Source: Lineus longissimus
Lineage: Eukaryota; Nemertea; Pilidiophora; Heteronemertea; Lineidae
Length of the DNA: 64,000 nt
NCBI RefSeq assembly: GCF_910592395.1
Contig: NC_088309.1
Location: 21,516,599 to 21,580,598 of the forward strand
Reading direction: 5' to 3'
Of the stretch, positions 1 to 11,760 are shown piece by piece. The position numbers and the translations under genes are program-made. The notes beneath the pieces are model-generated. The model saw only the letters and a program-made list of their open reading frames with translations, ran no database searches and was not told the DNA's origin. The number at the start of each line of letters is the position of its first letter. The first letter of the stretch is position 1.

Positions 1-57
1 CAGAAGACAATGTTAACCTACATATCGTGTCTAACTGTATTCGTTGTTTGATTTCAG

Positions 58-3000
58 ATAAGTCTGTTGGAAGAAGCAACAAATAACTATATTCGCCATC
101 TAGCAAGAGGTGTTGAAGATATTCCTCTCCTATTCCCTCCAAGCCAGAACTATCTGGAGCAATTTTCAAATAAATTTGAGTAAGTTTAGCCAGGATTTGT
201 AGAATTTGAAATTCAAATTCGCGATCAAGAACACATTGTGCATTTTTAGTTGATTTTGTTTGGTGTAAGTTCCTTATCTTTTGTAAGCAGTTTTTTAAAA
301 TGAAATGATCATCACCATCGTCCTCACTCGTTTACTAAAAAGTGAATTCGAGAAATTGTTTCAATGTTCTTCAACAGTTTGATTTCTTTTTCAGTATTGC
401 TTCCCGGTTATGCAATATCCAAACTGGCCAGGATTGGGAACCGTTGTCGAAAAAGATTTTGGTAACGCATGTGACGGAGAGAATACAGGTAAGCCAGTTT
501 TGCGACAAAATTTCTTCATCCTGAGGAGGTCTGCATCCCAACACTAAAATCGGTAGCTCACAGGCGTTTCGACAGAAGTTGACGTCCTGCAGTGCATGAT
601 TCCAGAAATAGCCGACGATTGCCGATCATCAATTTCAGCATTAACGAGGTACTGCGCAAAACCTTTCTCTGACCAAGCTTTCTGTCTTTTCAGTCTGACG
701 TCAAAGAATGGCTGGGAGCCCAACTGGACACAGTCAGTAACATTTCCAATGTCCGGGATGCGGTGATCCCTCAGACCAGGCAGCTGCTGAAAGTGATAAG
801 CGAGGTGACCGAAGCTTGCAGTCCGGGCCACGGCTATTCGCAGGTGTTCAGTAAATTTGACGTGGACTTCTTCAAGATTGTTTCACTGACTTTGGACGGG
901 AAGGTACGAATTCTTATAGCCTTGCCCCAAAACCCACCAAACATATATTAGACAAATTGTAGGCCGGGTCTATTTGGCAAGCCGCTCGCCGAACAGGCCT
1001 TTGTCCTGTTTGGAGAGCCGCTTGCCAAACAGCACTAAAAAGCCACCCTGCTCGGCCAGCCGGGCTGGCCAAACAGGTAAAAAATCTACCCTGTTTGGCG
1101 AGCTGGAGACTTTACTTTAATATTAATGAGTTCGGCTCTCCACTCAGGACAAGAAAAAGTCGCTGTTTGGTAAGCCGGGCTTGCCAAGTAGTCACTTCCT
1201 AAATTGTATTGGTGCTTTAAAAAATCGGAACTGCTGCGGAGCTGTTGATGCATTTTTAAAATTTCCATAACATCACATTGTATAGCACAATCAAACCATA
1301 TGATCTGAAACCTGACACTTTCCTTCTTCAATTTCAGCTTTGTGCCACTACTCAAGAACTAATGATCTCAATGGACAAGTATCAGACTCGTTATCACAAG
1401 ATTCACGTAAACATCCAGCAGAGTTGTACTCTATCTCTCAAACTCTACGTCAGCCTTAGAAAAATTTATCTTCAATTGAAGCAAAACGTCACAGAAAGGT
1501 ATGAAGAAACTCTGAGGTCACGTTTCTCTCATGTAGCAGTATTCAATTAATTTTCCTCAAAACTTGTTTTAAATTTACGTCAGGATATACCTCGAGGAGT
1601 TGATTTTCAAAGTCCTAATAAAACGGACACACCTTATGAATATTCAAATGGTGCTGTCGTCTCATTAAACTGTGGAAAGTACAGCTGATTCAACTACATG
1701 CGGCAAGGCACCGAATCAAGCATCTTTCCTAATTTTCTGCCCTATATAGATTGCTTTGTTATTTCCTATTTATTTCTCTTGCAGACAAGTGTTCAAGCTC
1801 TCCCTGACCAAGTTTTACATGTGGTTCGGCGATGCCCTCATCTTCTGGCTTCAAATGTTCAGGAAGGAATCTATCCGCAGAATGGAGAAAGCTCTTGAAA
1901 TTGACAAAGACGTAAGCATCTGCAATCCATCCTTTCACTACTACCAAAAAATGTCACGAAATATTTCAACATATACATGTGTAACTTGTTCTTTTTCACT
2001 CTGCTGCTATTAACAAACGAAAAATGTTTAGGACAGTCCTTTTTCGTTGACATTAAACTGATTCATTCCAATATTTGCATTTCTAATTTCAGGTTGTCCA
2101 GGTCACAGAACTGGTGAAATTTTCAAACTCATCTGTTGATGTGCTCCACAGCTTCTCGCAGGTAATACAATATTTGATTTCGACACAAAACGTGGAAAGA
2201 GAATCGAACGTACATTTAGCATTTCCATTTCAACCATGGTATAATTTGTTTTTAAATCAAGTAAAGAGAAGGGTGTCATTGCTTGTCTTGAATACTGAGC
2301 TAACATGACCGAATCATTTAGTCCTTTGTTTAAATTCTATTCTTCTTGTTTCAGATCATCAATGAGTGGAAGCAGATAGAATATGTGAGTCCGGACACGA
2401 ACCTGATGGGCGTCACAAAACTAACAGATGTAAGCTCGAAATCTATGGCTGTCCTTATATATCATGTTTTTTTTATATATAGAGTATAATAAGATCCCCA
2501 GACGCCGAACTCAGAATTCTTTGCGCAAGCAAGAAAAACCTTCGTACCGCATATCTATGTTTTTCGAGTACGTATATTCTCAATGTATGGATGGAGGATT
2601 TCTCTTAAACGTTATGATAATACGATATAGAGTGATTTGATATAGTTTATGTTGATCTATATTAATTGTGGGTATTGTCGTGTCTGCGTTTTTCTTATAC
2701 ATACGTCATTCTATTTCATTACAGACTATCTGTGACGGAACAAGAATCTACACCGCCAAAATCAGAACAATCTTAGAAAAAAATGGTTACTACGACAGAT
2801 CCAACGACCAATTTGATGTGACAACACGTCTTTGCATCACCCTAAACAACATTGAGCACGTGCGGCAGTTCCTGGACGATCTCCCTCGTCTGCTTCAATG
2901 GGAGGACGTAGCTGAACAGATTTCCATAGCCCACGAGGAGGAAGAGGTCGGAAGGCGTGCCTTGATCACTTTGTCCGAGTTGGTCAAGGACGCCAACAAC

Positions 3001-6000
3001 GATGTGAAGATGCAGAGTTGTTTGCTACTGCGGGAGGTGACCAGTAGAATGAGCGTGGACATCAGTAAATATACTGAACTCTACACGCAGACACAACCAG
3101 AGAAGATGAATGTAAGTAGTAATGTGTTTTGGTATTATTGATAACACATAGGAGGACTAACGGTAAAATTGGTCTTCTTCTGGTGACTAACATGGATAGT
3201 AAGGGAGTTGGGTCGTGTTTGATTCTGTATTCCTCTCGCACAAGCCTGCATAGCTTCGATGTCAGGTCTTCTGCGTGGCTACGAAGTCAGTTTGTGATGA
3301 AATCATATCGCGTTCACGACGATAGGACTCTGCCTTTTGTATTTGCATGAATTCATTCTAACATCTAACGCTGTATTGTCTCCTCTTCAGTCTATTGATC
3401 CTCTCCTTGAGTATTTTGAGAACAACCTCGGAACTGTCAACAAGAAACTTTTTGACGCTATCATGGTACCAATGTTTGAAGAACTTTGGAAGACAACATT
3501 ACAATGTTTAGAGGAAAAGCTTCTTAAAGGGGTAAGTCGGTGAATGTAACCTTAATTGACCCAGCTAGGCTATCGGATGCGTTAGCCACGATCGAAAAAA
3601 ATCACTTGATTGAAACGTGGGAACTTGATATCTCGATTACCGAGTCCAAGCTAAGGACATGGACTTTGAACTCACTTAAACTTCGATTCTTTCTCTTTCT
3701 AATATCGTACATTCCTCACATTTCAGCGTCCAACAGAGTACTACATGTGCATGCAGAGCCGGCTAGCCAGTTTGAAGTCCTACTTCATCCGGGCTGGGGT
3801 TTGCGAAGAGGCCCTCTCCACGCTCATGTACAGGGAGATCATAGAGCTGCTTCAGCTGAATGCAATGGAAACCGAGGAGCTTGTGCTTGACTACTACGAA
3901 CGATTGTCATCCGTTGAAAATATGGTAAGTTAATTCGAGTAGAGGAATAGAAACTAAAGCAACAACACATCAACAGACCACTTACGGTAATGACATTGTT
4001 TCTCAGGCCACGTTCTATGAAAGTTCATCTTTTCGCTCTATAAGAACGTGTCATACGCATTCAATGCAACTACTTTAGGTATGAAAGTCCAACGATGACA
4101 TTAAAGTTTTCTTCATTTTACATTTCAGATGACTCCTCTGGATTACTTTGGTCACATATTCGTCAAACTTGCCTACATGGAAGAGACGCGAGGAGATGTC
4201 ACCATATACGTTAAAAGTGAGTGAATCTAATGCCAATTTCGTTTTATGATGTCGATCTGGTTTGCATACGCGCTAAGTCAATAGTGTCAAGTTAGGTTTC
4301 ACCAAACTGGGAAGTCCTTTGCATTTGGGCTGCTAGAGAACTGACGCATAGCTCAGGAAACTGCAACAACAGTTATGCCAATCCCGAAACATAAAATTAT
4401 ATAAACAATTTACGAGAGCACTGCAGATTTAGCAACCGATTTGTAGTTTTGGTTGAGCAGTGCAAATGTCATATTCGATAACATGAAAATTTAATTTCTG
4501 CTCCATTCTCTTCAGTAATCTCAGCCACAGACCTGCCTGGCCTTGACTTGAGCGGCCTGAGCGACCCCTACGTGAAGTTCCGCTTGGTACCATCATTGTT
4601 GTTCCCGTTCTCGCAGGAGCAAAAAACCGAAGTTGAGTATCAGACACTTGACCCAGAGTTTCATCAAACATTCCACATGTAAGTAGAAAAAGCAGTTGAA
4701 ACATAATAGTCGTGTATTGATCAAGACATTGAATACTCATTTGGTCCATACCAGAAGTCGCATTTTGGTCGAGTGGCAGATTCTGAAATTTTGGAAAGCC
4801 AGTGCAGCCGAACCTTAAGAGGTGATGGTGTGATCCTCAAAATTAGGGGGGAGGGAGTTGGGGGTCGTGTCCTCAGAAAAAACTTGAAGTTGGATAGTTA
4901 ATCGCGACCAAGTAACGTAATAAACAATATTAGATCTACCATAGAGTACCCTTTGTATCCTTTGCTTATCTTCCGTATTCTTTGCAGACCAAACGTGCCA
5001 AAAGATTTTCTCAAAAAGAAAGGCAGTGCCATCCAATTCATAATAATGGACCACGACAGGCTGACGAAGGACGACTTCGCCGGTGAATGTTTCGTTGACC
5101 TCTCCTCGATCAAGTCCATGAATGGTTTCCAAACTGTGGACGGAATGCCCTCCGTGATGGTGCCACTCAAGCGACCGACCAACGCGACGCAGCCAAAGTC
5201 TTTCTGGGTAAGAACAGTCGCCAAAGCTATCATTAAAGTATGACCAGCAACAGTGTACAAAAAAGGACAATTCCTGGTGACCTTTAAAGCCTTTAGTAGA
5301 AAGGAAACTGATTTATGAGTATCTATTCAACAGAATTATTAACCGCCTCTTTTTCTCTTGCAGATAGCTCAGGATCGTTCTGCTTGGGACAAGGAAGCTA
5401 AAGCGTTCATTGCAAGCCGGAAAGAGCTCATAGACAACCAGCCCAGACGAACGGACAAACAATTACCTGAACCAAAAACAAGCATTTTCTCGAAAATTTG
5501 TGATGCTTTAAAATCAGCTAAAAGTAAGCTAACTTTGTGCAGTGAGGACCCGACAATAGACGACTCCATTGACCAAACGGATGGTACTTCTTCAATGGAA
5601 AGTGACCCATTGGTGCTAAAAACAAATGTAGGTTCACGCTCATGGCGGTCGGATCGGCCCCCTACGCCAAAGTTAAAGCATCAGGCGCAGAGCCTGCCAG
5701 TAATGGAGTCGGTGCGAGTAAAACGTGATGAGAAACCAAGGAGTTTAAGCTTTGACAATGCTTCACAGCGGTACCGCAAATACCAACCTAACCCGTTCCG
5801 GTTTCCTCCGCCGTCGAATAGCCTTTACGGCAGACGGAGAACTGCATCTGACGTAGTGAATCCGTTCACCTTTAGCCATGCTACATGTAGACCTATTACG
5901 GACACAAATGACAATGTTGCGCCGGTTATTCCGTGGAATCAGGATGATGCGGGCGCATGGGATGGTTATATTGGCGGCATCATTCCGGAGGAACAAGAAC

Positions 6001-6179
6001 CCATCATTGAGCAAGAATCGCCACGGAGGTTCTCCGACCCCGGGGGTGTGCCGCTCACACCAAAGTTTCGGCAGGCGAGGCAGGTGTCAGACCCAGGAAT
6101 CACGTCGTCTTCCATTGGTTCGCGGAAGACATCAGTCGAGTCGTCATTGACAACGCCAACAATCAAGGAGGAGGATTGA
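58..6179 (+). CDS. BAIAP3/UNC13D-type MUN-domain protein with C-terminal C2 domain (5' partial)
   Basis: Probable vesicle-priming/exocytosis factor of the Munc13 superfamily, acting at SNARE-dependent fusion sites. Fourteen exons keep one frame: 58-179, 395-488, 694-903, 1338-1498, 1785-1911, 2093-2161, 2355-2429, 2725-3111, 3391-3531, 3727-3924, 4129-4216, 4516-4678, 4988-5207, 5364-6179. About 956 residues lie in the window; the N-terminus, including any first C2 domain, is upstream. The MUN helices show the MHD1-like stretch LCITLNNIEHVRQFL and the MHD2-like YYMCMQSRLASLKSY. The C2 domain (exons 11-13) has GLSDPYVKF and DHDRLTKDD, so the acidic Ca2+-binding loops look intact. The last exon adds about 270 residues, mostly low-complexity Ser/Pro/Arg-rich, well beyond where family members normally end. 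Whether it is the BAIAP3 or the UNC13D orthologue cannot be settled here. Confidence 0.88.
961..1195. repeat. Intronic inverted-repeat element with TTTGGCAAGC motifs
   Basis: Inside an intron of the MUN gene, TTTGGCAAGC and its complement GCTTGCCAAA recur several times in both orientations, together with CTGTTTGG/CCAAACAG. The stretch is more GC-rich than its surroundings and could form several stems. It is probably a short non-autonomous transposon. No clear target-site duplication was identified. Confidence 0.5.
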
Positions 6180-6566
6180 AAACTATCTCAAACAATAACC
6201 AACTGTATACTTAAAACTATTCTGTGAGTTGTGCTTCTACTTCTAGCATCGTTGTCTAGGAGAATAAGAGAGAAAACTGTTTTTGAATCATGGATTTTTA
6301 TATTTATAGCCATTAGTATCATCTCTCTGTTGTAAATAATGACAAAAGCAGTAAATCTGTTAGCTTAATTCGATGGACAACGGTCTATTATTACAAAACT
6401 CATCATTGTTACGCAAGTAAAATGTAACCCTTCAATTTTGGTCTCAGTTTTTGGCGAATATTGATTCGACTGATGGTGACTGGTAGTTGATTCTGACAGC
6501 ATCAATCAAAGCCACGAGATGCCGACCACAACATTTTAATGCTGGATTTATGAAGTCATTAAAATA

Positions 6567-6640
6567 TGGAGGATTCGTGAAGTACATCAGCAGTTATTGA
6601 AATAAATGCTGATCTGCTGATGTACTTCACGAATCTTCCA
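6567..6640 (+). other. Near-perfect 27-bp hairpin in the MUN-gene 3' UTR
   Basis: Left arm 6567-6593 and right arm 6614-6640 are complementary over 27 bp with one G/A difference, which becomes a G-U pair in RNA. The loop is 20 nt. The hairpin lies about 390 nt after the MUN stop codon and before the AATAAA at 6944, so it should be in the 3' UTR. Size and shape fit a miRNA precursor or a small palindromic transposon remnant. Confidence 0.7.
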
Positions 6641-6943
6641 TTTTGAGTTTTGAAACTGAGCTGCACCTGATAAAGTAAAGATGTATAAAGTAATTATTCT
6701 AGAATGAAAAACAGGACAGAAAATAACTGGATTTTTTTCCTGTGCACTTTAATCTCTCAGTTGTGATCATAATTTCAGTATGCTAATATTTGTAATTGGA
6801 TGAAAATTGACAAATGTGCAAATGTTATCATTCCAATTTCAATGTGTATGTGTTATGTAATGTGCTGGTCACAATCTTTGGGCATTTTTTGTACATATTC
6901 ATTATAAGTGTATGTAAGATACATGCTAATGTAAATTTTATAT

Positions 6944-6949
6944 AATAAA
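6944..6949 (+). terminator. AATAAA poly(A) signal of the MUN gene
   Basis: AATAAA about 765 nt downstream of the TGA at 6177-6179, within an AT-rich stretch. It is the most likely end of the 3' UTR. Confidence 0.5.
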
Positions 6950-6959
6950 CTGAGGTGCT

Positions 6960-8206
6960 ATTAGAATATTGTCATAAATACATTGTTCTTCGTATTTTTT
7001 ATACTCGGTATATTGGCTGCCGAGAAACATTTTGAATCACCAAGGTCAATCCAGGCCGCTATCCTGCTCACAATACATGTACCTTCCCGGCGTAACGTTG
7101 TTGTTTGCCCGAATCTCAGTGTTTCAAGTCACCGTCTTGCCGGGATGTTTTGAATGGAAACACTTCATCAATCTAAACCCCTCGAAAAATAGAGAGAGGT
7201 CCATTATGATCGGCCAAAAATTGTGGTGAATTTGCGAACAGTGTGCGACGAACATTTGAAAGTAAATGAACGACGCCACTAAGGAAAAAAAAACAAGGTG
7301 TATTCAGAATCAGTGTTGACACAATGATTAATTTCTATTTTTCAGTTTTAATAAGGATGGCAAAATCCATAAACGGGTGCATAGAAACAATGCATATTTC
7401 AAAACTTACATACCATCATTCTCCATTCATCATCATTACTCAACGAGAGACAATCATTCAACGACAAGACATCAGGACATTCAACGAGAGCTTTGATACT
7501 TAGAGTTGTAGCACGTACGCAACAAGGGGTGGACTAGGATGGCATCTGTAAATTTCAGGTCCATTTCATGTACCAGTGTGCCCGCTGAGCGCGTAATGAC
7601 GAGTAAATCCACCGCACTGGCGCCGAAAGCGACCCTCGCAGTGGGGTTACGTCGGGATTAGATGGCCGTACTTGAACTAAACAAGAGACAAGGTTAGCGA
7701 GTAGGCCTACTTCTCGTTGTGTAAACGTGTACGCACGCACCCCTGGTCCGGTATACCTTGTTTAATCCTTTCCATGTACTTTATAGCCACCCCACTTGTG
7801 CGTTTTCAAGCGACGTCTCAGTGGTCGCGAGATCCAGGCCAGGGCTTACTCAAGCGCCCCGCCAGTACAAATTACATACCACAAGATTTGATATAAAAGA
7901 AAATGTCAATGACAGCACAAGTGTTTTCCTGAGAATAAAGGGAAGATTTGTTTGTGCTCGCTGTGTCATCTGGTTAACTTGGTGGCGACCACATCCCATA
8001 CATGCATGCCATTTCCTCATGTAGATAGTCAGAATTGTCGTTGATTCAAATGATAGGCTACTCCCAAATTGTGACTGGTCCGGTGAAGTAGAATCGAGGT
8101 CTTCAGTAGGCCTATACGACCTTTGAATACTGCATGAGGAAACTGGTGAATGAAATAATGGTTAAAACCTGGACAAGATGACATAGCGAAGGAGGCATTG
8201 AACGTG
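6960..8206. other. Intergenic region between convergent genes
   Basis: Separates the 3' ends of the MUN gene (+) and the Kv channel gene (-). No coding exon with splice sites or homology is recognisable. The Kv transcript must end here; a possible ATTAAA on the minus strand lies near 7763. Confidence 0.5.
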
Positions 8207-10963
8207 TTATATGACAGTCACAGTTTCGGTTACATTTCTGCAATTGAAGAGCGCATCACCAGCATCAGGATCACTTGATAGCTCCCTTGATGAAGTCTTT
8301 CGACTATGAAATCGTCTCACCATGCCGCGAACTCCGTGATTAGCAAACCTATTCTCTGACACAGCGTTTTTGTTTGCAGATACTTTAAATTTCTGCCGGA
8401 AATATTTCGCGTAGTTGTAATAGAGGGAGAAATTGTTGCTGATGATTGGGATGGCGAGGCCAGATACGACCATGCCGGCCATTGCACACATCACGCCGAC
8501 GAGATAACCCGGATAGCTCTTTGGATACATGTCGCCGTATCCAACAGTAGTCATGGTGATCACAGACCACCAGAAGGCATCAGGGATGTTGGTAAATGTA
8601 TCGGGCACGTGCAGTTCCGCGAGGTAAACAAGAGAAGAGAACAATAACATGCCGAGCATAAGAAAGAGCACGAGTGTAGAAAGTTCGCGAGAATTTCGCT
8701 TTAGCACCAAGATGAGTATACGGAGACTTTTAAATGTGCTGGATATCTTAAAAAGGCGCAAAATTCGCAAGAAAATGAAGCTTCCTAGAATGAACATGAT
8801 AAGAACAAATTCTCTCGTATCCAAGTCTGTATATATACTTATGTTCATCATGATAGAAAACACCCAGTACGTGAGCAAGGCGGTCATGTCCAACCAATTC
8901 AAAACGGATCGGAAGAAATTCTTCTTCGACGGACAGGTAATGAGCCTCGTCACAATCTCGAACGTCAGAATAATGTTGACAACTTCGTCCAATCGTACGA
9001 TGACAGGGTGTGGAAGACGACCGAAGAGCCGGGCAAATTTCGGGTTGTTCTTGAATTCGCCTACCCAGGAGATATTGTGCGGCCCCTGGACCGTCAGGAC
9101 TGGGTGGCTGCTCAGGGCCAGGTTGATGACTGAGATGACCAGCAGCATGCCCACGAAAAACGACCACCACTGAAATAAATGAAGTATTTAAATGGTATTA
9201 CCACATTATTTGCTGCGCTGATAATAATCAGCCTGACAGGTCACAATGATTTTTTGAAGCTGAAGAGCTAAAATACGTTAAGGTGTTCAACGAGAAATCC
9301 CTTATCTATAGCCAAAACTACTATACCCGGTATCTATATTTACATTATACTGTACAATGTATAGATGAACTGGCACTGTAATATTGTCTTTCGTTACAGT
9401 AACCCTCTGTTTCAACTAGCCACATAATATTGATTACCCGCGCTGAGACATGTTACAACGAAAACAATTCATTCCCTCGCTCAGCTCATGCTTATACGAC
9501 CGGTACACCCATTTCCAAGAGCCCTCTGAATGGTTCATTTCAATGACTGCGCCGGGATGCAGAATTCAGAACTTCATTGGACAATCCCCTGGCCATGGAT
9601 TCGTGGACATCCCGAAAACGGGAAAACGCTTTTAATCAACACAGCTGAAGTTGAATTCTGTACTTAAAAAGTGAATTTCGGCAGTGAACAAAAAAATTAT
9701 TACTCTTGGAACAGTTTTGTTTTGTTCCTGAAAATCACTGATGGTTACCCGATTTCAACATGTTATTGCAAATTAGGAGCAAGGGTCAATGAAGATAACA
9801 TTTGTAAAGTATGTAAAATCATGATTTTTTGTATTAGCACTATGCGTATCTTCTGTAAGTGCTATATAAATCATAAAAATAAATCAAAAAGGATTTATCA
9901 CTGTGTCAGTCGTTAGCTGGTTACTGCACTCTCAAGGACGTTTTCAACAAATTTGATACTTTCGGAAGATACGGCAATCTGCGTGGTAACTATGATGTCA
10001 CATTTGATATATTATTCCAATTATTGATCTAATGGTGTCCCAGAGAGTTTGCAGAGTTGGAAATACACATGTATAATTGAATTATCTACATCATTTAATC
10101 TTCTTTGAAGGAGCTTCTAAATGTGGAAATTAGACTATCGAATGCTTCGTTGCGGTGCTCTGAGATTTCGTTTGAAGCACGTTCACCCTCGGTTTCAGTG
10201 ATTTGGTGAAATTGAAGCAATGTTGATTGGAATTGCCCTCACTTTGATTAGCGATTTGCCAACATTGTGTAGCAAGTTAATGATTACTCACCTAGTTAAC
10301 GACTACTATCAACCCAATATCAATGATTCACATAGTTAATGACTACTCCTCTACAGTTAATGATATACTCACCTATAGTTAATGATTACTCACCTTAGCA
10401 TGTTTTGAGTACGCCGGAAACTCCAGAAACATCCAACACCTAAGTTTAATGTCGGCACATCTGGACAAGTTGCCTAACATCATAAGGTGCTCCTCTAGAC
10501 TACTTTTAAATTCTCGCTTCAGATCTTCCATAGTCCGGCGGTTGACTTCGAATTCCTCTATTCGCTTCAGGCAGCAAGTTGCAATGTACTCCTCTGGAAT
10601 CTTCCAGAACTTTAATTCGTTGTTGATAGATCCTATGCAGCAGCTCAATGGTATGTGAAACTCCCCAGTTCGATAGCAATCAAGTATACTTGGAAATATT
10701 TCAGGATTCCTGTCAAAGTAGTAAGTGTTCGTACATTTGTTGTAGAACTCACAATCACACGATAACGATGATAAAAGACTTCCAGGGATGATGCTTAACG
10801 TGGAGGGAAAAGTCGTAAACACAATACCACCGATGTCCAAGTGAACCTTCTGAGTGGCCCTTTGCTCCCTTTCTCGGCGCAACACCCCGCCACTCAATCG
10901 ACGCCGCTTCTTCGAGACGTAGTCCCCGTTTCGAGTGGTATCGTAATCCTCTATCAAATGCAT
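8207..10963 (-). CDS. Voltage-gated K+ channel (Kv) subunit, divergent, two coding exons
   Basis: Six-transmembrane Kv alpha subunit of about 510 residues. Exon 1 is 10963-10394 and exon 2 is 9169-8207, joined in phase 0. Exon 1 encodes the T1/BTB tetramerisation domain (HLDIGGIVFTTFPSTL). It has a perfect H-x5-C-x20-CC zinc site, the hallmark of non-Shaker (Shab/Shaw/Shal) Kv subunits. Exon 2 encodes S1 to S6. The S2 glutamate (LTFEIVTRL) and S3 aspartate (NWLDMTALL) are present, and the selectivity filter is TTVGYGDMYP. Two features are odd: S4 (FLRILRLFKISSTFK) lacks the outer arginines, and the S6 hinge reads AIPIIS instead of P-x-P. It may be a modulatory subunit rather than a stand-alone channel. 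Similarity is closest to Shaw/Kv3 in T1. Confidence 0.92.
9170..10393 (-). other. Single intron of the Kv gene
   Basis: Runs from the donor GTGAGT (10393 downward) to the TTTATTTCAG acceptor next to 9169. No coding exon is evident inside it. A short tandem array at 10273-10393 repeats the donor sequence. Confidence 0.6.
10273..10393. repeat. Tandem repeat carrying copies of the Kv splice donor
   Basis: Units related to GTTAATGATTACTCACCT occur about 5 times (near 10275, 10295, 10333, 10355, 10378). On the minus strand they read AGGTGAGTAATCATTAAC. The last unit contains the exon 1 donor itself; the copies ending near 10292 and 10374 keep GTGAGT. Confidence 0.65.
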
Positions 10964-11179
10964 ACTTTTTCGTATTTTAGAGATTATAATAATATTACAT
11001 TATAATACATTCAACCCATCCCTGAAAATATTTTGGATTTTTAATGACCAGAATGCAAGCAAACATTGAAGTGAAATGACATTCCTTTGTGTTCTCAAAA
11101 CACAGCCATTCTTGTGCTTGTACCCTTCTCAGACTTCGCCAAAAGCAATTATTGATCGTTAAGCAAACCTGTAGTCATT

Positions 11180-11760
11180 CCAATCATTATTCTTCTAGTG
11201 TAATATATTTCAGCAAGCACTGTACTCCTTCGAATAATTCATTTATCGCGTAAGATATTTCAGCAAAACGTGTACTTCTTCCAATCATTTATTCATCGCG
11301 TTACATATTTCAGCAAAACCGCGAACTCATTCGAATTATTTGTTTATAGCGATATTTCAGCACACTTGTAGACCTATCCTTCGAATCATTTATGTATTGG
11401 TATAGTGTAATATATTTCAGCAAACGTTTGCTCCTTCGAATCATTCATAGTGCAATATGTTTCAGCAAAACTTGTACTCCTTCAAAACAATTACATGTAT
11501 TTATAGTGTTATATATTTCAGCACAAAACTTGTACTCCTTCGAATCATTTATTTATAGCCGCGTAATATATTTCAGCACAGAACTTAAACTCCTTCGAAT
11601 CATTTATGTATGGCGTAATATCTTTCAGCACAGAAGTTAAACTCCTTCGAATCATTTATTTATAGCGTAATATCTTTCAGCACAGAACTTAAACTCCTTC
11701 GAATCATTTATGTATGTCGTAATATCTTTCAGCAAACCATGTAGCCCTTCAAATCACTTT
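11180..11760. repeat. Minisatellite, about 55-60 bp units, about 10 copies
   Basis: Imperfect tandem units of the form CGTAATATATTTCAGCA...ACTCCTTCGAATCATTTAT repeat about ten times with changes and small indels. The best-conserved copies lie between 11500 and 11730. It sits 200-800 bp upstream of the Kv start codon. Confidence 0.85.

Noticed and set aside
557-648. Possible extra exon between the second and third MUN exons
   Set aside because: It has acceptor- and donor-like ends and an open frame, but its phase does not fit the next exon. Direct joining of 488 to 694 keeps frame and gives a natural helix (VTERIQ-SDVKEWL).
8649-9173. 174-codon open frame on the plus strand
   Set aside because: Exact antisense of the transmembrane exon of the Kv channel, with no homology of its own.
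11180-11760. CRISPR-like array
   Set aside because: Units are imperfect throughout with no constant repeat and unique spacers, and the genome is eukaryotic; it is a minisatellite.
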